Positions 26,649 through 36,354 of a stretch of DNA of 64,000 nucleotides are shown piece by piece. The position numbers were made by a program, and so were the translations under genes. The notes below the pieces were generated by a model. It saw nothing but the letters and a program-made list of their open reading frames with translations. It was not told where the DNA came from and did not search any database. The DNA comes from Shinella fusca (GTDB lineage: Bacteria; Pseudomonadota; Alphaproteobacteria; Rhizobiales; Rhizobiaceae). The stretch is taken from positions 124,001 through 188,000 of the forward strand of contig NZ_JACHIK010000008.1 of NCBI RefSeq assembly GCF_014203155.1. Direction: 5' to 3'. Position 1 is the stretch's first letter. Each line of letters begins with the position of its first letter.

Positions 26649-29399
26649 TCACGCCTTGCCGTTCAATTCCGCCTTTTCGCCCGTCCCGGACTTTCCGGAG
26701 AGGATCTTCTGGTAGAACAGGCCGATGCCGATCAGCACCGCGCCGAGCCCGATGAAGGAGAGCGCGCGCAGGATGCCTTCGAGATTGGACATGTCGATGA
26801 GGAAGACCTTCACCACCGCGATCAGCACGAGGCCGGCCGAGGCGAGGCGGATGGCCTTGGAATCGGCCTTCGAGCCGACCGCCAGAAGCAGCACGCCGAG
26901 CAGCAGCCAGACGACGGAATAGGTATAGGTCTCCGGCTGGAGGAAGCCCTTCCAGCCGGCGATGCTCTCGCCGTGCCAGTAGCGGCGCACCGAGAGCGTC
27001 ACCCAGGCGAAGACGAGCGCGACGCCGGTGAGCGCCAGCGCCATCACATAGGGCGCCGGCCGGCGGCCGCGCGCATAGTAGGCAAGGCCGCCATAGGCGA
27101 TGCCCGGCAGCAGGTAGCCGACGAGAAGGAGGTCGAGCACCGGCCACTTTCCGAGGAGTTCCCCGGTGAAATAGGGATTGAGGCCGATGAAATGGGCGCT
27201 CAGCACCGAGAGCATCGAGAGGCCGCCGACGACCATCGAGCCGTAGCGGAAGACCGGGCTCGGCGATTTCAGGTCCAGCGACATCATGATCGCCGAGGCG
27301 CCGATGACCAGCAGCGTGTAGATCGCCTGCTCGCCGAGCGTCGGCACGGCGCTGTCGAGCACGCCGCCGTTCATGCCGTGGCGCACGAGGATCGCCGCCG
27401 TCAGCAGGAGGAAGAGGCTGGCGAGCGCCTGCAGGAGATTGCGGATGCGTTCGCCCGGCCAGCGGCGCAGCTCGAAGGCGGAAAGCGCCAGCAGCAGGGC
27501 GGGAATGCCGTAGCCGGCGAGAAGCTGGTTGAAGACCGGCGTTTTCGAGAGGTTCGCCGCACCGACGATGGTGGGCTCCCATGCGATGCGGCCGGCGATG
27601 ACCGCCGCCGCGCCCGCCATCAGCCAGGGCAGGACCGGCCAGGGGCGAAGGCGTGTCGAAAAGACCGCGGCCGCGCCGAGCAGCGCGACGCCGAGCGTCG
27701 TCGCAAGCCCACTCGTCATGGCGTGCAGCGCCAGCACGAGGAAGGCGAAGCCGCCGGCGGGAAGCGCCCATTGCGGGATGAAGAGGCCGTCCGTCTCCTG
27801 CCGTTCACGGGAAAAGACCTCCGCCATGACGAAGAAGACGAGGCCAAAGACCAGCGCGAAGAGGCCGTGCTTGAGGTCGAAGCCGAGATCGCCGAAGCAG
27901 AGGAAGCTGATCGTGGCGATAACGAAGGGAACGGCCGGCGCCAGCACGCTCCACACCGTCGCAAGCGCCTCTCCCATGCGCTGCCGCACGCCGGCAAGGC
28001 CGACGGCGGCGAAAAGCGCGGCGAAGGAAAGGAGCAGGTTGACCGGCACGGGCCCAACCAGCAACGCGGCGCCGTCGAATGTCGGCGACGTAAGGGAGCC
28101 GAGGGCATCGACCAGACCGTTCGGCAGCACCGCCATCGCGGCGGTGCCGGCAACGGCTGCAAAGGCCGAAAGCAGCGCCGGGTAGATCGCCCAGCCGCGC
28201 AGAGCGCCGAGGGCGGCGAGCGCCAGCACGACGGCGGCGAAGCCGTAGTCCGCATGGGAAATCGACGGCATGCCGCCGGCCAGCACCAGCGCCGGGAAGG
28301 CCATGGCGAGCGCGCCCGTCAGCGAGACGGCGACGGCCGGCGGGGCGAAGAGGCGGCCGAGCAGGTCCGCGGAGGCCGCGCCCTGCGGCATCTCTTCGGC
28401 AGCAACGTTGCCCGGCCAGACGAGGCCGTGGCCTAGGGCGAGCACCAGCATGGCCATCAGCACCGGCAGGGCATCCGGGGCGGCGGCCTGCGAGAGGTAG
28501 AGCAGCGCCCAGAGCAGCATGCCGGCATTGGCGAGCGCCGGCACGACCTGCCAGCGGCCGATGCGCGCGGCGGCGAAGGTGGCGAGCCACGCGACGCAAA
28601 GGAAACCGAAGAGCGTCCAGGCGCTCGGCCTGTCGGTCGCCACCAGCGCCGGCGTCATCATGGAGGCGAGGAGGCCGAGGCCGGCGAGCGCCTGCCCATG
28701 CAGCAGCGACAGGCCGATGGTCGCGAAGGCGACGGCGGCGAGCAGCACGAAGGCGGCAAGCGGCCCGATATAGGCATAGACGCCATAGGCGACATAGGCG
28801 ACGGCAAAGAGCGTGATGGCGCCCGCCGCCGTCAGCACGCCGGGGATCATGGCATTGCGGAAGGCATTGGCGATGAGCGGCTGAGTCCGCCGGCGCACGG
28901 CCTCGCCCGCCACCATCAGCACAAGGCCGAAGACCGCGGCGAGCGACAGGCGCACCGCCGGGCTCAAAAGCCCCGCCTCGATGGAGTATTTCACCATGAA
29001 GATGCCGCCGAGCGCGAGCGCGATGCCGCCCACCCAGACGGCCCAGCGCGCACCGATGCGGCTTTCGAAGCTTTCCTTCGGTTGCACCGGAGCGGCGGCA
29101 GCGTCTTCCGCAGTCTCGCTCGCCGCAAGAGCCTCCGCCGGCACGGCGGGTTCGCCGCCGACGATCGCCCCGCCCTTTTCCGCTTCGTCCACCGGGCCTG
29201 CGGCCCATGGACCGGCGACTTCCGTCTCCGGTTCTTCCGGCTCCGTTTCGGCCTCTTTCACCACGCCGCCGGCCTTCAGGGCCTCCACCTCCTGCCGGAG
29301 GCGGTCGACCTCTTCGCCGAGGGTCCGTGCGCTGCCGCGCGCGATGTTGAGGGCGTAGATGGCAAGGCCGAGGGCGACCAGGGGCAGGATTTCGAACAT
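26649..29399 (-). CDS. DUF2339 large polytopic membrane protein
   Basis: 916 residues. It opens with one hydrophobic helix (about 1-22), then a short coiled-coil-like segment (EEVDRLRQEVEALKAG) and an acidic linker to about residue 105. Some two dozen hydrophobic segments then run to about residue 895. This is the layout of DUF2339, a family of very large inner-membrane proteins of unknown function found across proteobacteria. No enzymatic motif stands out. ATG 29399 is the natural start. It could be co-transcribed with the HD gene downstream. Confidence 0.85.
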   Translation of the reverse strand: MFEILPLVALGLAIYALNIARGSARTLGEEVDRLRQEVEALKAGGVVKEAETEPEEPETEVAGPWAAGPVDEAEKGGAIVGGEPAVPAEALAASETAEDAAAAPVQPKESFESRIGARWAVWVGGIALALGGIFMVKYSIEAGLLSPAVRLSLAAVFGLVLMVAGEAVRRRTQPLIANAFRNAMIPGVLTAAGAITLFAVAYVAYGVYAYIGPLAAFVLLAAVAFATIGLSLLHGQALAGLGLLASMMTPALVATDRPSAWTLFGFLCVAWLATFAAARIGRWQVVPALANAGMLLWALLYLSQAAAPDALPVLMAMLVLALGHGLVWPGNVAAEEMPQGAASADLLGRLFAPPAVAVSLTGALAMAFPALVLAGGMPSISHADYGFAAVVLALAALGALRGWAIYPALLSAFAAVAGTAAMAVLPNGLVDALGSLTSPTFDGAALLVGPVPVNLLLSFAALFAAVGLAGVRQRMGEALATVWSVLAPAVPFVIATISFLCFGDLGFDLKHGLFALVFGLVFFVMAEVFSRERQETDGLFIPQWALPAGGFAFLVLALHAMTSGLATTLGVALLGAAAVFSTRLRPWPVLPWLMAGAAAVIAGRIAWEPTIVGAANLSKTPVFNQLLAGYGIPALLLALSAFELRRWPGERIRNLLQALASLFLLLTAAILVRHGMNGGVLDSAVPTLGEQAIYTLLVIGASAIMMSLDLKSPSPVFRYGSMVVGGLSMLSVLSAHFIGLNPYFTGELLGKWPVLDLLLVGYLLPGIAYGGLAYYARGRRPAPYVMALALTGVALVFAWVTLSVRRYWHGESIAGWKGFLQPETYTYSVVWLLLGVLLLAVGSKADSKAIRLASAGLVLIAVVKVFLIDMSNLEGILRALSFIGLGAVLIGIGLFYQKILSGKSGTGEKAELNGKA

Positions 29400-29492
29400 G
29401 AAGACTCCAACGCGGCACGAACGGCGCGCAGACTACCCGGTTTCGCCCAAACGCCAAACCGGGGACGTTTCAGCCCCGCGATCTCTTCGCGG

Positions 29493-30002
29493 TCAGCGTG
29501 TCAGGTTGTCGATGGGGAAGATCGCGCAGGTTTCCGTACCGTGAGCGAGCAGCTTGCCGTTCGCATCGCGAAGCCACGCCTCGGAGGTGGCGATGGTGCG
29601 GCCGCGATGGACGATCTTCCCCTCGCAGAAGACCTCGCCCATGCCGGGCAGGACGGGGCGCACGAGGTTCACCTTGAACTCGATGGTCGTATAGGCCTCG
29701 CCCGGCCTGATAACGGAGAAGACGGCGCAGCCGAGGGCCGAATCCATCACCGTCGCCGTCCAGCCGCCATGCACCGTGCCGAGCGGATTGAGGTGATCGG
29801 CGGACGGCAGGCCGGCGAAGACCACGCGCCCCTCCTCCACCTCCGTCATGCTGAAGGCGAGCGTCTTCGCCATCGGCGGGGCGGGAAGTGTGCCGGCCAG
29901 CATGGCTTCCAGCACCTTCAGGCCGCCGTCGCGCTTCACCACGTCGAGCGGCAGCGTGCCGACGCCGCCGACCGTCAGCCCCGGATAGATCTCGACCGTC
30001 AT
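29493..30002 (-). CDS. PaaI-family hotdog thioesterase
   Basis: 169-residue hotdog-fold protein of the PaaI/YbgC-like family, cleaving acyl- or aryl-CoA thioesters in the cytosol. The conserved [14 protein letters not shown] segment supplies the catalytic Gly/Asp helix. The paired strands [13 protein letters not shown] and [17 protein letters not shown] are typical. ATG 30002 overlaps the recO stop (ATGA), so it is translationally coupled to recO. The substrate is unknown. Confidence 0.87.
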   Translation of the reverse strand: MTVEIYPGLTVGGVGTLPLDVVKRDGGLKVLEAMLAGTLPAPPMAKTLAFSMTEVEEGRVVFAGLPSADHLNPLGTVHGGWTATVMDSALGCAVFSVIRPGEAYTTIEFKVNLVRPVLPGMGEVFCEGKIVHRGRTIATSEAWLRDANGKLLAHGTETCAIFPIDNLTR

Positions 30003-30763
30003 GCATGTGCCTTTCGGGATTGATCGTTCTGCGGCGTGCCGAGCGCCTTCAGCGCCGCCTGCACGAAGCCCTCGCGGGCGCTGGCAAGCTCCAGCCCGCG
30101 CGGCTCGCAGACATGCCGGTTGAGGAAGAAAGCCGTGAGGCGGAAACCGTCCGCAAGCGCCACGGCATCGGCCGCATGCCGGCTCTCGTCGCGCAGGAAC
30201 GTGGGCAGCGCCAGCATCTTGTCCGCCCAGGGCGCGCCCGCCCCGCGCGAGACGGCGCGGCCGGATTTCGGCGAGACGTAGCAGAGGTCGTCCCGCGTGC
30301 CCGTCGCCGCGCATTCGAGAAGGTCGAGGCCGAAGCCGAGATCGTTGAGCACGGCAAGCTCGAAGCGGATGAAGAGCTCGCCGGCATCGGCCGGCTCGTG
30401 CAGGTGGTCGAGGATAACGGAAAGCGCCTCGAAGAGATGGGGGTGCGGATCGCGCTCGGGCAGGAAGCGCAGAAGAGCGGCCATGGCCTGCACGCCGTAG
30501 ACGGCCGTCGCCGTCTCCATGAGCCGACCGGCGCGCAGCGTCATCGGCTCGATTCGGAACTCGCCGAGATGCTCGTCGAGCCGCGCCCGCCAGGTGACCT
30601 CCACCGAATTGCCCGGCTGGAGAACCGGCTGCATGGTGCGCGAGCGCCCGCCGCGCACCATGCCGAGATGCCGCCCGCGCCCGCGCGTCATCACCTCGGC
30701 GATCACCGACGTCTCGCCGTGGCGCCGCACGCCCAGCACGATGGCCTCGTCACTCCATTGCAT
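29999..30763 (-). CDS. recO: DNA repair protein RecO
   Basis: 254 residues. The N-terminal OB fold begins [17 protein letters not shown], the usual alphaproteobacterial RecO start, and runs to about residue 80; the rest is the helical domain. RecO loads RecA onto single-stranded DNA with RecF/RecR. ATG 30763 is preferred over an ATG 36 bases upstream by homology. In rhizobia I would expect recO directly after era; here era is 8 kb away, so the usual linkage appears broken. Confidence 0.92.
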   Translation of the reverse strand: MQWSDEAIVLGVRRHGETSVIAEVMTRGRGRHLGMVRGGRSRTMQPVLQPGNSVEVTWRARLDEHLGEFRIEPMTLRAGRLMETATAVYGVQAMAALLRFLPERDPHPHLFEALSVILDHLHEPADAGELFIRFELAVLNDLGFGLDLLECAATGTRDDLCYVSPKSGRAVSRGAGAPWADKMLALPTFLRDESRHAADAVALADGFRLTAFFLNRHVCEPRGLELASAREGFVQAALKALGTPQNDQSRKAHA

Positions 30764-30809
30764 GGCGAAAGCCTTACGCCCTCGCCCTGCCGGGAGCAAG
30801 CCGGCGGCG

Positions 30810-31298
30810 TCAAACGAAATCCTGCTGCTCGGCGGTGACGACGCCCTGCATCTCGCTCGGATAGTAGCCCTCGCGCAGGTTGATGCCGTATTCCAGGTAG
30901 GCCTTCATGCAGGCGAGCATCTGCGACCAGCCCTCGCAGTTCATATAGGAGGATTTCTGGCCGCGCGCATTGTCCCTCCATCCGGTCTCGGCGATGGTGA
31001 CCATCGTGCCGCCGTCCTCCAGCGGCTGGAAGCGCATCTCGACGCGGGTCTTGTAAGGCGCCTCGCCCTCCTCGACCATCGCATCCCAGCGCAGGACGAT
31101 CAGCGCGTCCTTCTCCACCTTCTCGACGACGACCGGGGCCATGCCCCACCAGGTCACCGTCGTGCCCTCGGCGAGCGGCGCGCTCGCCCCGCCGACGGTG
31201 GTGAAATAGCCGCTCAGCTTTGCCGGATTGACCACGGCGTCGAAGACCTCGGCGACCGGCTTGCCGATACGCCCGTTCACGCGAAATTCCAGCGTCAT
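30810..31298 (-). CDS. SRPBCC (AHSA1/START-like) domain protein
   Basis: 162 residues with a single SRPBCC hydrophobic-cavity fold. The N-terminal beta strand and [15 protein letters not shown] match AHSA1-type members, and WRDNARGQ to [14 protein letters not shown] is the C-terminal helix. Such proteins bind hydrophobic ligands; none can be named. ATG 31298 has an excellent GGAGGA ribosome site. It is divergent from an ArsR-type regulator gene, a very common pairing in which the regulator controls the SRPBCC gene. Confidence 0.88.
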   Translation of the reverse strand: MTLEFRVNGRIGKPVAEVFDAVVNPAKLSGYFTTVGGASAPLAEGTTVTWWGMAPVVVEKVEKDALIVLRWDAMVEEGEAPYKTRVEMRFQPLEDGGTMVTIAETGWRDNARGQKSSYMNCEGWSQMLACMKAYLEYGINLREGYYPSEMQGVVTAEQQDFV

Positions 31299-31346
31299 GC
31301 CGTCCTCCTCCGGGCGTACCGCCCCTGCCTTGTGAAGTGTCACAAT

Positions 31347-31366
31347 ATGTTATAAAAACATAACAT
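31347..31366. promoter_or_regulatory. Operator-like inverted repeat overlapping the arsR-type start codon
   Basis: ATGTTAT and ATAACAT form a perfect 7-base inverted repeat with a 6-base A-rich spacer. It sits in the 66-base divergent promoter region between the SRPBCC and ArsR-type genes, and its right arm contains the start codon of the latter. ArsR-family regulators typically bind such AT-rich palindromes. Confidence 0.65.
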
Positions 31367-31688
31367 GTCAAGCGAATCGCAACAGGATGCCGTCTTCAAG
31401 GCGCTCGCCAATGCACGGCGGCGGCAGATGCTGGATGCGATGAAGGACGCGCCGCTGACGACGGGCGCACTCTGCGAAAAGTTTTCCGACATGGACCGCT
31501 GCACGGTCATGCAGCACCTGAAGGTGCTTGAGGAAGCGGACCTTGTCATCCCCCGCCGCGAGGGCCGCGAGCGCTGGAACCATCTCAACGCCCTGCCGAT
31601 CAAGGCGATCCACGACCGCTGGATCAGCCAGTATGCCGGCCACGCGATGAACGTGCTGTCGGCATTGCAGGGCGAAGCGGAGGCGTGA
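31365..31688 (+). CDS. ArsR-family winged-helix regulator
   Basis: 107 residues, one winged-helix domain: SQQDAVFKALANARRRQMLD, then TTGALCEKFSDMDRCTVMQH with the recognition helix around residues 45-60, then the wing (REGRERW). No metal-binding CXC motif is present, so it does not look like a metal sensor. It belongs to the group paired with SRPBCC/AHSA1 genes. No ribosome site precedes ATG 31365, and a palindrome overlaps the codon, so a leaderless message is possible. Confidence 0.88.
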   Translation: MSSESQQDAVFKALANARRRQMLDAMKDAPLTTGALCEKFSDMDRCTVMQHLKVLEEADLVIPRREGRERWNHLNALPIKAIHDRWISQYAGHAMNVLSALQGEAEA

Positions 31689-31717
31689 GGCGCCGCGCTT
31701 CGGCGGCGCCCTCCGTG

Positions 31718-32608
31718 TCAGGCCTCGGCGGCGATGCGGCCGATCTCGGCGATGACGGCGTTGCGCTCGTCGCCGGAAATGCCTGGAATCTCGCAGAAGG
31801 CGGTGACGACGACAGCGCCACGGTCCGGCGTCCAGGCCACGGCGACGTCGTTGGCATTGCCGGCCTTGTCGCCGTTGGTGCCCGTCTTGTCGCCGGTCAG
31901 CCATGTCGCCGGGAAACCGGCGCGCAGGCGCGTGTCGCCGGTCTTGTTCATCACCAGCCAGGCGGCAAGCTGGGCGCGCGAGGGCCCGGAAAGAACAGCC
32001 TCGAACAGCAGCTTGCGCAGCGTCCCGGTCATGGCCGCGGGCGTCGTCGTGTCGCGCTCGTCACCCGCCTTGTCGTGATAGTTGAGCGCCGGTTCCGTTC
32101 GGTCGAGCCGGGTGACGGTATCGCCGAAGCCGCGCAGGAAGGCGGTGACGGCCTCCGGGCCGCCCGAGGCGCCCAGCAGCAGGTTGGCGGCGGCGTTGTC
32201 GCTGAGGGTGATGGCGGCCTCGCAGAGTTCGGCAACGGACATGCCCTCGCCGACACGCTTTTCCACTGCCGGCGCCCAGTCGATGATATCGGATTTCTTC
32301 ACGACGATCCGCCGGTCGAGCGCTTCCTGCTTGCCGTCCACGCGGGCAAGGACATGGGCCGCCAGCAGCGCCTTGAAGGTGCTGCACATCAGGAAGCGCT
32401 CACCGGTGCGATGGCCGATCTGCACGCCCGTTGCGAGATTATGTATGGCAACGCCGATGCGGCCCCTGTGGCGCGCCTCGAGCGCGGCAAGCCGCTGCTC
32501 CAGCGCGCCGCCCGAGGCCGCCGCCGCCGGTACCGCCAATGCGGAAACCGCGGGAACGGCAAGAAGGGCACCGGCGATTGCCTGCCGGCGTGAAATCGTG
32601 ATCGTCAT
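31718..32608 (-). CDS. bla: Class A serine beta-lactamase with Tat-type signal
   Basis: 296 residues. The N-terminus ISRRQAIAGALL has twin arginines and a hydrophobic core with AAA-type cleavage near residue 32, so export is probably by the Tat route. All class A motifs are present: CSTFK with Ser76 and Lys79 (Ambler 70-73), SDN at 136-138, Glu172 in the EPALN omega loop (Ambler 166), and KTG at 241-243. A cysteine precedes the active-site serine but I see no partner at the Ambler 238 position, so the KPC-type disulphide is not expected. It converges with the arsR-type gene. Confidence 0.93.
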   Translation of the reverse strand: MTITISRRQAIAGALLAVPAVSALAVPAAAASGGALEQRLAALEARHRGRIGVAIHNLATGVQIGHRTGERFLMCSTFKALLAAHVLARVDGKQEALDRRIVVKKSDIIDWAPAVEKRVGEGMSVAELCEAAITLSDNAAANLLLGASGGPEAVTAFLRGFGDTVTRLDRTEPALNYHDKAGDERDTTTPAAMTGTLRKLLFEAVLSGPSRAQLAAWLVMNKTGDTRLRAGFPATWLTGDKTGTNGDKAGNANDVAVAWTPDRGAVVVTAFCEIPGISGDERNAVIAEIGRIAAEA

Positions 32609-32749
32609 ATGTCTTTTTCCTGCCTGTCGCGCACCGGGGCGCACCGCGCCGCCGGCCCCGTTTGAGCCCGCCCATGCCGCGACTATGCGCAAGGCCATGG
32701 GCCGGGACAAACGACGATTTCTGCCGGCAGCCATTAGGAAAACTAGGGC

Positions 32750-35059
<2,310 letters not shown>

Positions 35060-35304
35060 GTCGAACTCCTCTGGTTGCGGCCGGCGCAGGCGGGCGCGCA
35101 TCGTGTGAACCTGCTCATAGAGCGCGTCCGGCGGCAGGCCAACCGCAAGGCGGCCGGCGCCTCGGCACGTCCACAATATATCACGGGACGAAGCGGGGAT
35201 GCCGTATCCCGGTTGAAGAGGAGCGGCAAAGGGCTTAGCGGTTGTAACGCTTCATAAATCCTTCGCCCCTATCCTGCCCGACGTAACGGCAATGGGGCCT
35301 TGGC

Positions 35305-36354
35305 ATGCGCGGCGCACTTCTTGCAGCAGTCTCTCTGACGGCCCTCGCCGCGGCCGGTCCCGCCGGGGCGACCACGCTCAACCTCCTCATATGGGAAGCC
35401 TATATCGACGAGCAGATCCTTGCCGATTTCACGGCCGAGACCGGCATCGAGGTGCGGCAGACCTTCTACGACAGCGGCGATGCGCGCGACGAGATCCTCG
35501 CCGACCCCAACAGCAATGTCGACGCGGTCGTGACCAACGAGAACGGCGCCAAGCTCTACGGCAACCGCGGCATCATCATGGCGCTGGATGCGGCCAACGT
35601 GCCGGCTTTGAAGGACTATGCCGAAAGCTGGACGAAGCGCTGCGGCGGCTATGGCGTGCCCTATCTGTGGGGCACGATGGGCATCCTCTACCGCTCCGAC
35701 AAGGTGACGACGGCGCCCGCCTCCTGGGCCGACCTCATGAAGCCGGCCGAAAGCCTGCGCGGCCATATCGCCATGTACGACGACCATGCGGAGGCCTTCG
35801 TCGCCCCATTGGTGCTGCTCGGCAAGTCGGTGAACGCCAACGACAACGAATCGCTGAAGGCCGCCTACGCGCTGATGAAGGCGCAGGCGCCCTACGTGCT
35901 GACCTACGACTACGTCATCACCTCCGTGCAGAGCCCGGACAAGGGCCCGAACATCTACATGGCGCTCGGCTACAGCGGCGACCAGTACACGCTGAACGAC
36001 AAGGTGAACGCGCCGGGCCTCTGGCGCTACGTCGTGCCGAGGGAAGGCACGCTCTCCTGGCTCGACTGCATCACCGTCAGCGAGCGCTCGGGCAACAAGG
36101 AACTCGCGCTCAAGCTCGTCGACTACATCAGCAACGCGAAGAACGGCGCGCGCAACGCCCTCAAACTCAACATGCCGACCGCAAGCACCGCTGCGCTGGC
36201 GCTGCTTCCGCCGGACGTCCAGTCCAATCCCGAAATCTATGCCGCACCGGAAATCCTGGCCAAGAGCCAGCTTCAGGAGGAACTGACCGTCGAATCGGTC
36301 CAGGCCCGCCGCCGCATCATCAGCAGTCTGGCCCAACGCAGTGACGCTCGGTAA
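35305..36354 (+). CDS. Periplasmic polyamine-type (PotD/NspS-like) solute-binding protein
   Basis: 349 residues with a signal peptide (about 1-22). The mature start TTLNLLIWEAYI followed by FTAETGIEVRQTFYDSGD is the typical PotD/PotF-type fold. GVPYLWGTMGILYRSDKV is also characteristic of polyamine-binding proteins. No ABC permease or ATPase gene is nearby. Instead the gene overlaps by 14 bases a membrane GGDEF-EAL gene, as for V. cholerae nspS-mbaA, so it probably acts as a sensory rather than a transport receptor. The ligand is unknown. Confidence 0.88.
   Translation: MRGALLAAVSLTALAAAGPAGATTLNLLIWEAYIDEQILADFTAETGIEVRQTFYDSGDARDEILADPNSNVDAVVTNENGAKLYGNRGIIMALDAANVPALKDYAESWTKRCGGYGVPYLWGTMGILYRSDKVTTAPASWADLMKPAESLRGHIAMYDDHAEAFVAPLVLLGKSVNANDNESLKAAYALMKAQAPYVLTYDYVITSVQSPDKGPNIYMALGYSGDQYTLNDKVNAPGLWRYVVPREGTLSWLDCITVSERSGNKELALKLVDYISNAKNGARNALKLNMPTASTAALALLPPDVQSNPEIYAAPEILAKSQLQEELTVESVQARRRIISSLAQRSDAR

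Noticed and set aside
31718-32608. KPC-like carbapenemase
   Set aside because: The Cys before the active-site Ser is there, but the residues after KTG (TN) include no partner Cys at the Ambler 238 position.
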